From contig JANEZZ010001677.1 in NCBI GenBank assembly GCA_026122225.1, positions 1,230,501 to 1,294,500 on the forward strand: a stretch of 64,000 bases of DNA, read 5' to 3'. Source of the stretch: Heloderma charlesbogerti. Its lineage: Eukaryota; Chordata; Lepidosauria; Squamata; Helodermatidae. Below the pieces are notes generated by a model that worked only from the letters and a program-made list of their open reading frames with translations, did no database searches and was not told the origin of the DNA. Shown in pieces: positions 10,227-20,302 of this stretch (position 1 is its first letter; the number at the start of each line of letters is the position of its first letter). The position numbers and the translations under genes were made by a program.

Positions 10227-10599
10227 CTGAAGGGCTGGGACTCAGCTGGGCTGGGACACTCCATCCTGCACACACAGACAGCGCGCTGGTATTTCCTGGA
10301 TGCCGAATGTGGTGCACAATACCGCTTTCTACTGCCACGTGCAACTGTTGTACTGCCGTGGACTGATTTATGTGAAGTATTTTTATATTTTGGCTGCTCC
10401 ACAGCCAAAAGAGCTCCCAGTGCGGCTTATGTGCCATCCATGAAAGAAGCCAGTCAGACCCTGCAATCTAAAAAGGCACTGCACACAAGGACAAAGGTAT
10501 GGGGCGGGAAGAGGGGAATTATCTTCCGGTGCATTCAGTCATGCCGAATACTTCAGGGTATTCAGTTTTATTTTTGCTCATTAAAAGCCTTGCTGTGAT

Positions 10600-10900
10600 G
10601 ATCCCCCGACAAATGGCGGAATCTTCTGCAGCCAAGAGAAGCAAGTCGAAACTCAAAGAAGCGAGGCTTCGGTAGAACTCCTGACGCCAGGTAATTTAAC
10701 ATCTATGGTGAATCTATTTTCTCTTTTTTATTTGCAGCCACTGGAATATATTTCATGGAGAGCTGCTGATTAAAAAAAGAAAAGAAAATAAATAGAAAGG
10801 CGACAAGATAGAGACAAGCTGGCATTTTCTCATGAACTTTACCTCACTTTGAAAACATAATTACAGCCTCGGTGCGAAATGTGCTGAGCAAACAGACCGG
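10600..10900. promoter_or_regulatory. Candidate conserved noncoding block
   Basis: A non-repetitive, AT-richer island in GC-rich surroundings, with 'cactggaatatatttcatgg', 'ctgctgattaaaaaaag', 'ctcatgaactttacctcac' and 'cataattacagcc'. A pyrimidine tract ending TTTGCAG lies at 10715-10737, but the only donor-like site is upstream of it, so no exon is supported. Function unknown; its composition is what one expects of a vertebrate enhancer or other conserved noncoding element. Confidence 0.25.
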
Positions 10901-11444
10901 AGACGGAGAGAGCGAGAGGCAGCAGAGACAGCAGGGAAGGCGCTGTCTGCAGTCGCTCTCTCCAGTGGCACGCTCTGCTTTGGGCTCTCGGAGGGAGATG
11001 CAGCGAAGCCTCTCTCTGCTCTGGAAGGAAATTCCTGCTATCAGATGGCCAACAGCAAATTCCGTCTCACATGCCACACTGCTGGCAGGAACCCTTCCCA
11101 AGTTTTGGGAGAGCTCGTGTGGAGTTTCCCCTGGGGCCAGGTTTCCCAAAGGAGAAGGCGCGATGGGTGGGAATGGCAGCTGCCGAGCGATCCCACAGTG
11201 AGCGCAAGCACTGACGGAATGTTCCAGGGCCATGGGAGGAAGAGCGCGCAGGCAGAGAGGAGCGCAGGCCTTTCCAGCTCCCAAGACCTCGGCGAGCCAC
11301 ACAGTGCCTTGGCACATACGCAGAGCAGAAGACGCACACAGGCAGACACAGGGCATACGGGGGAGTCCATTGCTAGGGATGAAACCAGGTCTTGGTTTCT
11401 TGGGACGCACCGCAATTCCGCAGACAAGCTCCTGGGTACTGATC
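10901..11444. other. Unique stretch, no gene seen
   Basis: Long overlapping frames on both strands without domains; no repeat family recognised. Confidence 0.4.
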
Positions 11445-11702
11445 CGATAGTGAGGGCCAGCCATTTGGGTGGCTTTAAAAGGGGTTGGACAAATTCTTGG
11501 AAAAGGAGAACACTTTCAATGGCTCCTAGTCCCAATGGCTCTGTGCTAGAGGCAGTGTGCCAATGTACACCAGTTACTGGGAAACATGGGTGGGAAGGTG
11601 CTGTAGCCCTCGTGTCCTGCTTGTGGGTTTCCCTTGGGCAGCCGGGCAGCCCCCGAGATGGACCTTGGCCTGATCCAGCAGGGCTCTTCTGGTGGTCGTA
11701 TT
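11445..11702 (+). mobile_element. CR1-B LINE 3' end
   Basis: Contains 'tttgggtggctttaaaagg', 'ggctcctagtcccaatggct', 'caccagttactgggaaaca', 'tcctgcttgtgggtttccc' and 'cctgatccagcagggctct'. The final octamer is degraded (TGGTGGTCGTA). Confidence 0.75.
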
Positions 11703-11866
11703 AGTGCTCAGTCCTATTAATGGCTATTCCTAGGGCTCAGCCGGATCGATCAGGAGTTTCAGTCCCTTAACCAATCGGTTAGATTGACCCCTGTTTGCAT
11801 GTGGGCAGGACGCCAATTCCAGAAGCAAGAAGGGAGCTCTCTTGGCTCCGAGATGATGCGCTACTG

Positions 11867-12127
11867 CAGGGGTGTGGAACCTCTTCTAGCCTGGGGGCCA
11901 GATTCAATTTGGGACAGGCTCTTGAGGGCTGCATCTAAGTGGTGGGCGGAGCTGAAGGCAAAAGGGGCACTCTTGCTTCAGGCTGTCGCGGCCAGTCGCT
12001 CAGCCCCCGGAGCGGCATCTCAGCCTTTTAGAATGGCAAGAAAACTGCACAGGAGCTGGGACGGTGGGTCCACCACCACCCTGCCCTGGGGGGACGGACT
12101 GAGACCCCAAGAGGCATCCCACCCCTG
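11867..12127 (+). mobile_element. hAT-type MITE-4 with target-site duplication
   Basis: Left terminus CAGGGGTGTGG, right terminus inverted CAGGGGTGGGATG. Flanks CGCTACTG (11859-11866) and CACTACTG (12128-12135) match at 7 of 8 bases, fitting the 8-bp target duplication of hAT transposons. The 261-bp body has no coding capacity and resembles the fragments at 10049, 15452, 41905 and 43430. It would have needed a transposase supplied from elsewhere. Confidence 0.75.
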
Positions 12128-12135
12128 CACTACTG

Positions 12136-12577
12136 CGTTGTGGCAGGAACCCTCTCAAAGAGGCCTTCCCTCCCTCTGGCACGAGAGACAGAGAAGGGAG
12201 ACTGTGCCTCTCCTAAGCTGGAGCAGGCCCACCTGCTGTAGGTTGTTTCAAGAAGCAATACCCTGGGCCTTAACTCATCAGGGGCTGCTTTGAGTCCAGT
12301 AATTTGATTCGGCCCTGTCAACAATGCAGCCCTAATTACGGCCACTGCAGTCAGTGCCATAAGTGTGCAGGGTGCCCAACCGGGTAGCATCAAGGGGACA
12401 GCAGGCCCCTGCCCCAAGGGGTGCGCAGTCAAAGATCCAATACAAGAGAAGCAGCAGAGGGGGGAGGGGAGGCCAGCCTTTCATTCCCAAGGCTGCAGGG
12501 GAGGGTGTGGGTCTTGGGCAGAGGGTTCAGAGCGGGAGAGGCTCGGAAGGCGGGTCAGGAACAGGATCCAGGAATGG
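12136..12577. other. Unique stretch, no gene seen
   Basis: GC-rich, with overlapping motif-free frames. Confidence 0.4.
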
Positions 12578-12772
12578 CCACTGTCAGAGCAATACGACAA
12601 TGCAGCCCATTCCCTAGGGAGGCGGCGGGCTCTCCCACACTGGAGGCCTTCAAGACGAGGCTGGACAGCCATCTGCCGGGGATGCTGTGACTTGGATTCC
12701 TGCACTGAGCAGGGCGCTGGACTCGATGGCCTTGCCGGCCCCTTCCAGCCCTACGATTCTATGATTCTATGA
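12578..12772 (+). mobile_element. CR1-A LINE 3' end
   Basis: Begins 'ctgtcagagcaatacgac' and continues through 'ctcccacactggaggccttc', 'aggctggacagccatctgc' and the terminal CTATGATTCTATGA. Collinear with 50848-51034. Confidence 0.85.
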
Positions 12773-12849
12773 CGCCAAGCCAGCAAAGGGGTTTCCAGAG
12801 GGGCAGCACACGAGAGAGCCACATGATGTGAACCAGAGTTCCATCTGGG

Positions 12850-13045
12850 CAACCAAATCTGGCCCTCCTCACGCTGGTGTTGTTTTCCTTCTCCTTCCCC
12901 ATCCTGTTTCCATGCGCCTCGTGTCTTTTTCGAAGGTCGGCCTGAAGAGGCAGGGACTGTCTGATGTGAGGTGTTTGCCAGCTGCTCTGGGAGCCTTTTG
13001 ACTAAAGAGCGGGACAGAATGCTTTCAATGAATGAACGAATGAAT
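12850..13045 (+). mobile_element. Unassigned LINE-type 3' tail C
   Basis: Ends in 'gctctgggagccttttgact', 'aaagagcgggacagaatgc' and an AATGAATGAA tail. Similar ends occur at 17235-17407 and 42440-42640, so it is a dispersed 3' untranslated tail of a LINE or SINE I could not name. Confidence 0.5.
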
Positions 13046-13314
13046 GATTTGGGCACCAAGAGTTCTGGGCAGGACTCATCCAGAGACACACAGTACAGCC
13101 TTGGGGGGTGGGCGGCGGTTGCTGCCCCCAAGTCTCAGCGTTGGGCTGCCACAGGAATGGCGGTGACTCACCTCACAGCTGGTTGTGAGGAAGGGCAAAA
13201 GAGGCTGTGTGGCATGCACCCGTGAAAAATGGCTGCGTGGACAAATACCACCATTTCTTTCTCCCTGGCCAACTGGCTCAAAAAAGCAAGAGCTGGGTTT
13301 CTGAAGAAAGCCAC

Positions 13315-13556
13315 CTTCCTGGAGGAGAAGGCTATCGATGGCCACTAGTCTCAATGGCTATGTGCTACCTCCATTACCAGAGGCCAGCATGCTTATGTCC
13401 CCCAGTTGCTGAGGAACAGGGGCGGGAGGTGCTGTTGCACTCGTTTCCTGCTTGTGGGTCTCCTGTGGGCACCTGGTTGGCCGCTGTGTGAGCAGAACGC
13501 TGGACAAGATGGCCCTTGGCCTGATCCAGCTTCAGGGCTCTTCTGATGTTCTTAAG
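13315..13556 (+). mobile_element. CR1-B LINE 3' end
   Basis: From 'gaggagaaggctatcgatgg' through 'gcttatgtcccccagttgctg' and 'tggccgctgtgtgagcag' to the terminal CTTCTGATGTTCTTA. One of the better preserved copies. Confidence 0.85.
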
Positions 13557-13641
13557 AGATAGCAGAGCAAACGCCGGTCTCCAAGAAGCATTTCTTCCCA
13601 GCTGCTGTCTTTCCTCAGTGCAGCTTTGTACTCGAACATTC

Positions 13642-13686
13642 AAGAAGAAGAAGAAGAAGAAGAAGAAGAAGAAGAAGAAGAAGAAG

Positions 13687-13719
<33 letters not shown>
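13642..13719 (+). repeat. (AAG)n followed by (GA)n microsatellite
   Basis: About 17 AAG units pass directly into about 14 GA units, a purine-only tract of nearly 80 bases. Likely length-polymorphic. Confidence 0.95.
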
Positions 13720-14602
13720 CAGTGCCTAGGCAATGGTGGCTTTGAGGCAGGAGGAAACCACGTCATCCGCCTGCATCTGCTGGGCCAGGGAAGCCTCCCG
13801 GGCCGCCCACACGGGGAACTGTGCGGAGGCGAAAGCATGAAAAGGACAGAAGTGAATCACTCACACGCCACCGGCACCCTCCCCCCCCCCCGACCGTTCC
13901 CTAAACCCACTTTCCCTCCACCCTGAGGGCTTTTTTAGAACAGAGATCTGGGAGCGACTCAGCCCCCTCCCGCCGGGGTTTGGTCCCACCTGCTACGCAG
14001 TGGACAGGTGATCTCACCTGTGGGAGGAGAGGCAGGCAGAAGCAGCCAGCCAGGGCCGCGCCGCCCAAGCCTTCGCAGGAGCTCCTCCGGGCTGAACACA
14101 GGCAGGCAAAAGGCCTCCTGGGTGAGCTGCCCTTGAACTGTACTGGACGAACACCCTCGGCTTGGTAGCTGAAGGCAGCCACAGCTGCAGTTTCCCTAGC
14201 CTGCTCCAGGTCCTTGACTGGTCACTGAAGGGACTCTCGCCTGGCCTGCGTTCACCACACTCTACGCAACCCATCTTCCGTTTCTGGCCTGACGCCCTGA
14301 TTCCCGGCCCACCAGCCACTCCTGCAGCCCAGCCCCCTGACCTGCAAAACTGCAGGCCGCAGCCAGCTAGCCAAGGCTGGTAGCTTGTCCCTTCAGCTGC
14401 AGAGCTGGCCAAGGGAGGCCCTGGGAAGCTGGCTCTGTCTACAGTGGAAGCAGACCTCTCTGGGACAGTCTTCCATGGGCACCCCACGCTCCCCTTTCTG
14501 CACGCGAGTATTGGGGCGGGACAGGGCAGGAGCTGAAAGCTGGGATAAAATGAAACAAACAGATAAAATCAATACATGGCCAGCTTCACCCTCCCCTTCC
14601 TG
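13720..14602. other. Unique GC-rich stretch, no gene seen
   Basis: No repeat or domain recognised. Confidence 0.4.
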
Positions 14603-14757
14603 GCTCACTGACCCTCATCCTCACCTACCTCACAGGGCTGTTGGGAGTATAAAATGGAGAGAAGGAGGACCATGTGAGCTGCCTTGGGCTCTTTGCAAGA
14701 GGGAAAAAGGCAGGATATCAATGTGATCATCAATAATCAATCAAACAATCAACAACA
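14603..14757 (+). mobile_element. tRNA-SINE type 1, 3' part
   Basis: Retains 'cctcacctacctcacaggg', 'tataaaatggagagaagg' and 'gctgccttgggctctttgc', ending in 'ggcaggatatcaatgtgatc' and a short A/T-rich tail. The tRNA-like head is missing. Confidence 0.75.
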
Positions 14758-15451
14758 GAGGACTCTGCCTCCCCCTCCCTGTCCACCTTCTCTGAAGGGC
14801 TGGACGTGACCACTATTTTCAGCTCTTTGAGGACAAGGGATGTCAGAGGAAGCTGCAGCCAGTTCAAAAAGCAAACCCCAAAAAAGCCTAATGGTTTTAA
14901 ACGCAGGGGCTTCTCCGCACAGGAGCGCCGGACAAGAGGCGGCCTCTCCCCTGCAAGTATGCTGGGCGGAGGCCTCTTCGGAGATGCTGCCGCCGCACCT
15001 GCACCCCCTAGAACGGAAGAAGGCAGATGCCGTTTGCTCCAGGGAGCGGCTGGCCTTCTTCTCACACGCAAATATAAATCGATGAGCTGGCAGAAGCCCA
15101 TGCCCCGGAGCAGCTCATCAGCTGTCCGTCTGCTGGGTCCCTGGGGAGATTTGTGTGGGTAGGGGGGATCTTTGCAGGCTGACACAAATTCCTCCCCACC
15201 CATGCGATGCGCAGCCCACCACCTTCAGTAAGAAAACAAACTCTGAGGTCTCCATAGGAGGGGCCACCCCCTTGTCTAGGGTACAAGGGACTCCAGAGCA
15301 GTTCTCCTTTGGAGCAGGCCACGTCCCCCCTGCCAGGAGCACAGGAGCACCAGAGTGGACACCCCCCCCATGCTGTTGTGCCAAAGGAGTGTTTCATCTC
15401 CTTTCCCCTGACCACTGATCATTCACTACTGTTCCAGCTTCTCCATGGTTT
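14758..15451. other. Unique stretch, no gene seen
   Basis: No repeat or coding domain recognised. Confidence 0.4.
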
Positions 15452-15660
15452 CTCCCCATGCTGAAAGGCCAAAATGCCACTCCTAAGGCTTCAATGCTGG
15501 CAGTTAGAGCTAGAAGCTAAAAGATGCTGGGGGTGGGATATTTTGGCCCCGCCCCTTCTGCCTTTGGCCCCACCCATCCCTGGAAAGCGGCCCCCAAGGG
15601 CTTCTCTGAAATGGAATTTGGCCCTCGGGCTGAAAAAGATTCCACAGCCCAGCATAGCTG
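15452..15660 (-). mobile_element. hAT-type MITE-4 copy, degraded
   Basis: Plus-strand order: 'ccccatgctgaaaggcc', 'tggcagttagagctagaag', 'ggccccacccatccctgg', 'gcccttcgggctgaaaaaga'-like end. Same order as 41905-42075. Terminal CACCCCTG is mutated to CACAGCCC. Confidence 0.5.
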
Positions 15661-15748
15661 GCCAAAGGTGTTCTGCGAATCCCTTTGGGACCACGGAGCC
15701 GAGTATACTTTTAATACAACAGTATTAATATACTATTAGTATTTTTTA

Positions 15749-15966
15749 TGTGAAGAGAAAACTCCCTGGAAAAGACCCTGATGCTGGGAAAGATTGAAGG
15801 CAAAAGGAGAAGGGGACGGCACAGGATGAGATGGCTGGATAGCATCATTGATGCAATGAATATGGACTTGAGCACACGCCGGGAGAGAGCGGAGGACAGG
15901 AAGGGCTGGCGTGCTATGGTCCATGGGGTCACGAAGAGTCGGACACAACTGAACGGCTGAACAACA
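15749..15966 (+). mobile_element. BovB (RTE) LINE, 5' truncated, with TSD
   Basis: Matches the last part of the longer BovB at 23181-23939: coding remnant for the EKTLMLGK...RRGRHRMRWLDSI region and the end MVHGVTKSRTQLNG, then GAACAACAA. Flanks carry the 11-base duplication AGTATTTTTTA at 15738-15748 and 15967-15977, so both ends of the insertion are exact. BovB is a RTE-clade LINE widespread in squamates. Confidence 0.9.
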
Positions 15967-16049
15967 AGTATTTTTTAACACAGCAGTATTTCCTGCACCA
16001 GTCAGAGGGCTCATTTTCAGACTAAGAGGGCAGAAACTGTCTATCGAAG

Positions 16050-16247
16050 GTGCTCGGCTGCAAACACTGCATCACCCAGAGCGGCAGCGTCTCGTCCGGG
16101 TTCAAGTGCCTGGCCAAGGAGGCCCCCTCGAGGACCATGCTGTTCAAAAAGAGGAATCGCCACCATGCCTATGCTTCACTAGCAGGGAGAAGAAAAGGCA
16201 GCGCAGGCCGTGCTCGAGGTATCGCTTCCTACTCTTACGCAATCTGA
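16050..16247 (+). other. Open frame of unknown meaning
   Basis: A 65-codon frame reads GCKHCITQSGSVSSGFKCL and then a basic stretch. It contains a CxxC pair but no complete known zinc finger. Possible donor-like GAG|GTATCG near 16219 and acceptor-like sequence before 16050 are poor. It is not in a recognised repeat. Could be chance, an exon or a relic of a processed copy. Confidence 0.12.
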
Positions 16248-16552
16248 GCAAGGAGAAAAAGGCGAGGAGGAAGAAAGGGCAAGGGAATGAGTTGGAGAAA
16301 CAGAAGAGGCTCTGCACCATATATTTATAGCATGAGGCATCCTCCCTGCCACTTCACCTCCACACACTACACACACACCCCAACTCCCTCTTTTCTCTCT
16401 GAGGGATCCCTGACACATGGGGAAAGGCATTTTAAATGCATTTGACACACAAGGAATGGAGGGTTGCAAAGCAGGGGCCAGTCCCGAGGGACAGGGCATC
16501 CAGCTGCCGCAGCCTGGCCAGACCGTTGCACATGCCTGCTCCTGCTGTATCA

Positions 16553-16625
16553 GACTTTGCCCAACCTGGCGCCATCCAGATGGGCTGGACTGGAACTCCC
16601 ATCTTCCCCTGCCAGCATCGGGATG
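16553..16625. mobile_element. MITE-1, one arm
   Basis: Reads 'gcccaacctggcgccatcc', 'agatgggctggactggaac' and 'cccctgccagcatcggga', the left arm of MITE-1. The right arm is not recognisable. Confidence 0.5.
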
Positions 16626-16903
16626 ATGAGATCTGGCAGCTGTGCTATACTGTCATTCATCATGAGGATCTACACCGCTGGGATGTTTTTAGCATCTCCT
16701 AAAGCCAGCTACGCATGAGACAAAAGATGGTGCATGCACCCCCCCGCCCCCATGCACATCTCTCACCCCGGTCCCTGGAGGAAAGGTGAGCTACAAAAGC
16801 CCCTTCCAAAGGAACTGCAGCGCAGGAGTTATGCCTGCATGCCCAGCGGGGAGAAGTTGCTGGATTGATATCGTGAAGCAAGAAAGTGCTGGACTCAGTG
16901 TTA

Positions 16904-16990
16904 ACTCTCCCCCAACCTGGCACCCTCACATGTGTTGGACTACAGGACCTATCATCCCCAGCCACTATGGCCATTAACACATCTGGAGTA
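16904..16990. mobile_element. MITE-1, near complete
   Basis: 'cccaacctggcaccctcac', 'atgtgttggactacagga' and 'ccccagccactatggcc', closing with the inverted 'acacatctgga'. Confidence 0.55.
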
Positions 16991-17234
16991 ACTCTTGTTA
17001 CTCCGACTGACTTATACCCAGGAAAAACTGAGTGAAGTCTCTGGCTTCATCCACTGGTGAAAGATCCAAGGGGTGCCAGGAGTCTGCCCCCCACCCCCGA
17101 GGAGCATCACAGCAAGGTGGAGACCAACTTGGCTCCATGCACTGGCCAGAGAAGGAAAGATGCAGGGGGCTCATTTTGCTCTTCCCTGCCAGAAGGAACA
17201 TGCAGAAGAACTTGGAAGCTCAGAACTGGTGCCT

Positions 17235-17407
17235 GAGGTTTGCCTTTTTTCCCTCACCCCTCCCCATCCTTCTTCCTTTTGTGTCGTGTCTTTGTGTCAT
17301 GTCTTTTGGATTGTGAGCGTGCAGGCAGGGGCTGCCTCAATATTCATCTTCCTAAGCCGCTTCAGGAGGCTTTTGGGCTGAAGAGCGGGCTAAAAATACC
17401 GTAAAGA
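17235..17407 (+). mobile_element. Unassigned LINE-type 3' tail C
   Basis: T-rich stretch, then 'ggattgtgagcgtgcaggcagggg', 'gccgcttcaggaggcttttgg' and 'gctgaagagcgggctaaaaat'. Same family as 12850-13045. Confidence 0.5.
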
Positions 17408-18120
17408 AACTCGTACAAATATTATGGTGGCTGTTGCAGGGTGACTAGTTCAGGGCGCCTCCCCCTGAGCCCAGCGGGCAGGAGGCATCGCGTGAACACA
17501 GAAAGGAGGATCCAGCAGGCGCCAGGCTGGCACACAGAGGTCTCAGCCTGCCCCAGGGCCAAAATGGCCGGATTCCACCTGCCAAGGCATTTCACGCCTT
17601 TCAAAGGGAAATCCTGAGAAGCACAAAGAAGGTTTATGGGGAAGCTCTGCCAACTGCCGACAGCGTCAAAGTGGCTGCCAGTCCGTGCAGGGCGATTTGA
17701 GAGGTGCCAGCCACAGCCTCAGAGGTGCCAGCCACAGCCTCGTTCGCAGGAGCAGGGAAAGAGACAGAGACTCGGGGTGAGGAGAGGAGGTGTGATGTTG
17801 CAAGAGCAGAGACAGCTTTCTTCCACCATGGAGTGCCAGCCAGCCGCCTTCTGAAGATTCCCCGGGACACACCCTCCCTGCTGCCCCGGGCGGGCCAAGC
17901 GGAGCAAGTGTGGCCCTCCCATGCTGCGCTTGGCGTTCCTTTGCAAGCAGCATCCATGCCAAGGCCTCCCAAGGGAGCATTTCCAATGCCGACCACCTGT
18001 CAGGGAGACGGAAACACCCGTGAGGCATGCAAAGTATCTCCAGGAGGGGGGGAGGGAAAGAGCTGAGCGCTCTGTTTGTTCTTCCACACATTCTCCCAGT
18101 TCCTGGCTTGCTGCCTGTGG
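17408..18120. other. Unique GC-rich stretch, no gene seen
   Basis: A short direct repeat 'gaggtgccagccacagcctc' is present twice at 17700-17740. Nothing else recognised. Confidence 0.4.
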
Positions 18121-18185
18121 CTGGCTAGAGGACTCTGGGAATTGTAGTCCAGCACCAGGGAAGTCCCAGGTTGAGGAAAGCCGGT

Positions 18186-18822
18186 GTGCACTGACTGGCA
18201 GGAGCAGCTCTCTGGGGTCTCGGGCAGGGCTCTTCCTCTGCTGTACCTGGAGACACTGCTGAGGATCGAACCCGGGGCCTTCGCACGCACGGCATGTGTG
18301 CTCTGCCACTGAGCTACAAGCCTTCGGCTAAAGATCAGCTAAGATTCCAGCCCTCGCAGTTCTGAGGAAAGGGCTGATTTAAAGAGGACGCCGCCTTCTA
18401 CTGGGGCAGGCCCAAAGACAACAGCTCTCCCGGGGTCTCAGACGGGGGTCCTGCTTGGAGGACGCCGGGGATCAAACCTCGGACCTCCTGTGTGCAAAGC
18501 AGGGGCTCCACTACTGAGCTATGGTCCTTCCCCTGAAATAAAGTAAGGTTCCAGTCCTCGAGGTGCTGAAGAAAGCACTGCTTTAAGCAGGAGCAAAGGA
18601 AGCTCCCCTTGCCCATCTAGCTCTACCTACGGGTTCTCTCCAGGGTTTCAGACAGGGGTTCCCCTCCGCTGTACCTGGAGATGCTGCCGGGGATGGGGCC
18701 TGGGGCCATTGGTCTGCATAGCATGAGTGCCCTCCGGAGCTGCGGGCCTTCTGCTAACGACCAGCTCAGGTCTGAACCGGGGCCCTCCTGCACGCAAAGC
18801 AGGGGCTCTGCTACAGAGGCCC
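18186..18822 (-). mobile_element. Tandem cluster of tRNA-SINE type 2 units
   Basis: Three to four degenerate minus-strand units: each has the complement of a B box near 'ggatcgaacccggggcc' or 'ggatcaaacctcggacc' and of an A box near 'gccactgagctacaag'. They are joined by a similar linker ('aagattccagccctcgcag', 'aaggttccagtcctcgagg') and spaced roughly 200 bases apart. The units differ clearly in sequence, so the cluster is old. The same linker joins SINE pairs at 31.7-32.1, 45.6-45.9 and 52.6 kb. Confidence 0.65.
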
Positions 18823-18895
18823 ATCTCGGCTGGGCTGGTCCACTCCGACCAGCAGTGGCTTTTTAGAGGGAGGGTCACAGCTCAGCAGTCGAGAG

Positions 18896-19022
18896 CCCTG
18901 GCCCTCCGGATGCTCGTGGACTACAACTCCTATCACCCCAGCCAGCATGGTCTGGGGAAGGTTGGGTGATGCTGGTTACGCCCGATGGGCATTGCAGTCC
19001 AACAACATCTGGAGGGAGATGT
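18896..19022. mobile_element. Palindromic MITE-1
   Basis: Left arm 'ccctccggatgctcgtggactacaactcc', centre 'ccccagccagcatggtct', right arm 'gcattgcagtccaacaacatctggaggg'. Good arm pairing. Confidence 0.7.
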
Positions 19023-19837
19023 CCCTGGAGCAAAGAACGCTGGCTTAGGCGACCACCGCCTGGCCTGGTCCTTCTGTCTTTCCCAGGATCACAGGGAGGG
19101 GAAAGCCGCTCCCAGCCCAGCTACCTGGAACTGCTGGGCCCAGAACCTGGGAGCCGATGCATGTCTGAAGGGTGCTCCACTGCAGGACAGCCGCCTCCCC
19201 CTCCTGGCGGGGAAGCGTGCAGACAAGCCTCCCCCGCAACCAGCCACAGAGAGATTCCTCTCCTGCTAATCCGACGCCAGCCCTTCCGAGAGAAATCCAG
19301 CCAATGAAAGTGGCCCAGCGCCGCAGCGGGCTTGCAGAAGACAGACTCTCTCCAACCTCTAATTAAGAGCCGTAAACAGTCTAACTGGAGGAGCTCTCTC
19401 AGCAACCAAGATTTTTCTGTCTCCTGTTCTGGCAGCTCCTTGTTAGCACGCAGGCCTCCCCCGCCGTGCCCCTCCGCCTGCAGGGTAAACGCAAGCAGGG
19501 GTTTGTGCTGGGGAGCCCCAGCTGCCCAGGCGCACACCGAGGCAGGCCGGGTCGTAAGAAGCAGCTCCAGCCATGTCGGTGGACTGGGCATACTCGGCCC
19601 TTTTCATGGGCCGGGTGGGGATCGCCAAACGGGCCAGCTGACGGATCTCTGAGCACCTGAAGCCCCTGCAGAAGGTGAGAGACCAAGTGAGTTCCTCCGC
19701 TAGACCTCCCAGGCCGTGGAGAGCAGGGAAAGGGTTTAGTCAGTAATAATGCCACTCCAGATGCTCACAGAGATCTCCCTGTATACGGCTCCATCGTGGG
19801 TGTGAACGATGCAGAGCTCCGAACTGGGACGGCCCGA
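19023..19837. other. Unique stretch with possible conserved block
   Basis: Mostly GC-rich and unrecognised. Bases 19290-19450 contain a CCAAT box (AGCCAATGAAA), a homeodomain-type CTAATTAAG and a T-rich segment, in contrast to the surroundings. Confidence 0.3.
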
Positions 19838-20000
19838 CAGAAGAACAAGGATATGGAAAAGGGCGACCAAAATGATGAGGGAGCTGGAGCAGCTCCCCCG
19901 TGAGGAAAAGCTACAGCATGGTGGCCTTGCAGTTTAGGCGGGGAAAGGCGGCTAAGGCAGAGGAGACATGCACAAGGTTCATAAAATTATGAATAGTGAA
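19838..20000 (+). mobile_element. CR1 LINE internal fragment
   Basis: Contains 'gggcgaccaaaatgatgag', 'ctcccccgtgaggaaaagct' and 'cataaaattatgaatagtg', the last coding part of CR1 ORF2 (RATKMMRELEQ... frame). No 3' tail. Confidence 0.65.
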
Positions 20001-20029
20001 CAGAAATATGGACTTCCCAGGGGCATCTG

Positions 20030-20302
20030 GTTTTTCAGCATGTAACTCCTTTGCTGAGGAACTGCACTCACTCCCTGTTCACTACTGGGCCAGCTTTAAG
20101 GTTTTGCTACTAGTGTGCAAAGCCCTAAACAACTTGGAACCAGGATATCTGAGAGAGCGCCTTCTCCCTTACCAACCCACCCAGTCACTGAGGTCATTGG
20201 AGGGCTTGCTCCTGGCAGTTCTGTATGAACCTGTGGGCTGAATGAAGTCCACCCAGAGAAGAGCCTTCAGTGTGGCTGCCCCCTTTCAGTGGAACTCTCT
20301 GC
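20030..20302 (+). mobile_element. L2 LINE, part upstream of an insertion
   Basis: Corresponds to 27290-27545: peptide pieces LHSLPVHYWASFKVLLLVCKAL and YLRERLLPYQPTQ followed by the untranslated 'gagaagagccttcagtgtgg'. These are the conserved C-terminal blocks of L2 ORF2. The copy resumes at 20698. Confidence 0.8.

Noticed and set aside
9834..10598. Open frame of 254 codons on the plus strand
   Set aside because: It runs straight through a hAT-type repeat at 10049-10226 and has no recognisable domain.
10689..10738. Short intron between a GTAATT donor and TTTGCAG acceptor
   Set aside because: The interval of about 48 bases is too short for a normal vertebrate intron and no coding frame joins the sides.
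13546..13926. Lysine- or phenylalanine-repeat proteins over the purine tract
   Set aside because: They are translations of the (AAG)n/(GA)n microsatellite.
18186..18822. CRISPR-like array of spaced repeats
   Set aside because: Units are about 200 bases, diverged, and contain tRNA-SINE boxes; the genome is a vertebrate.
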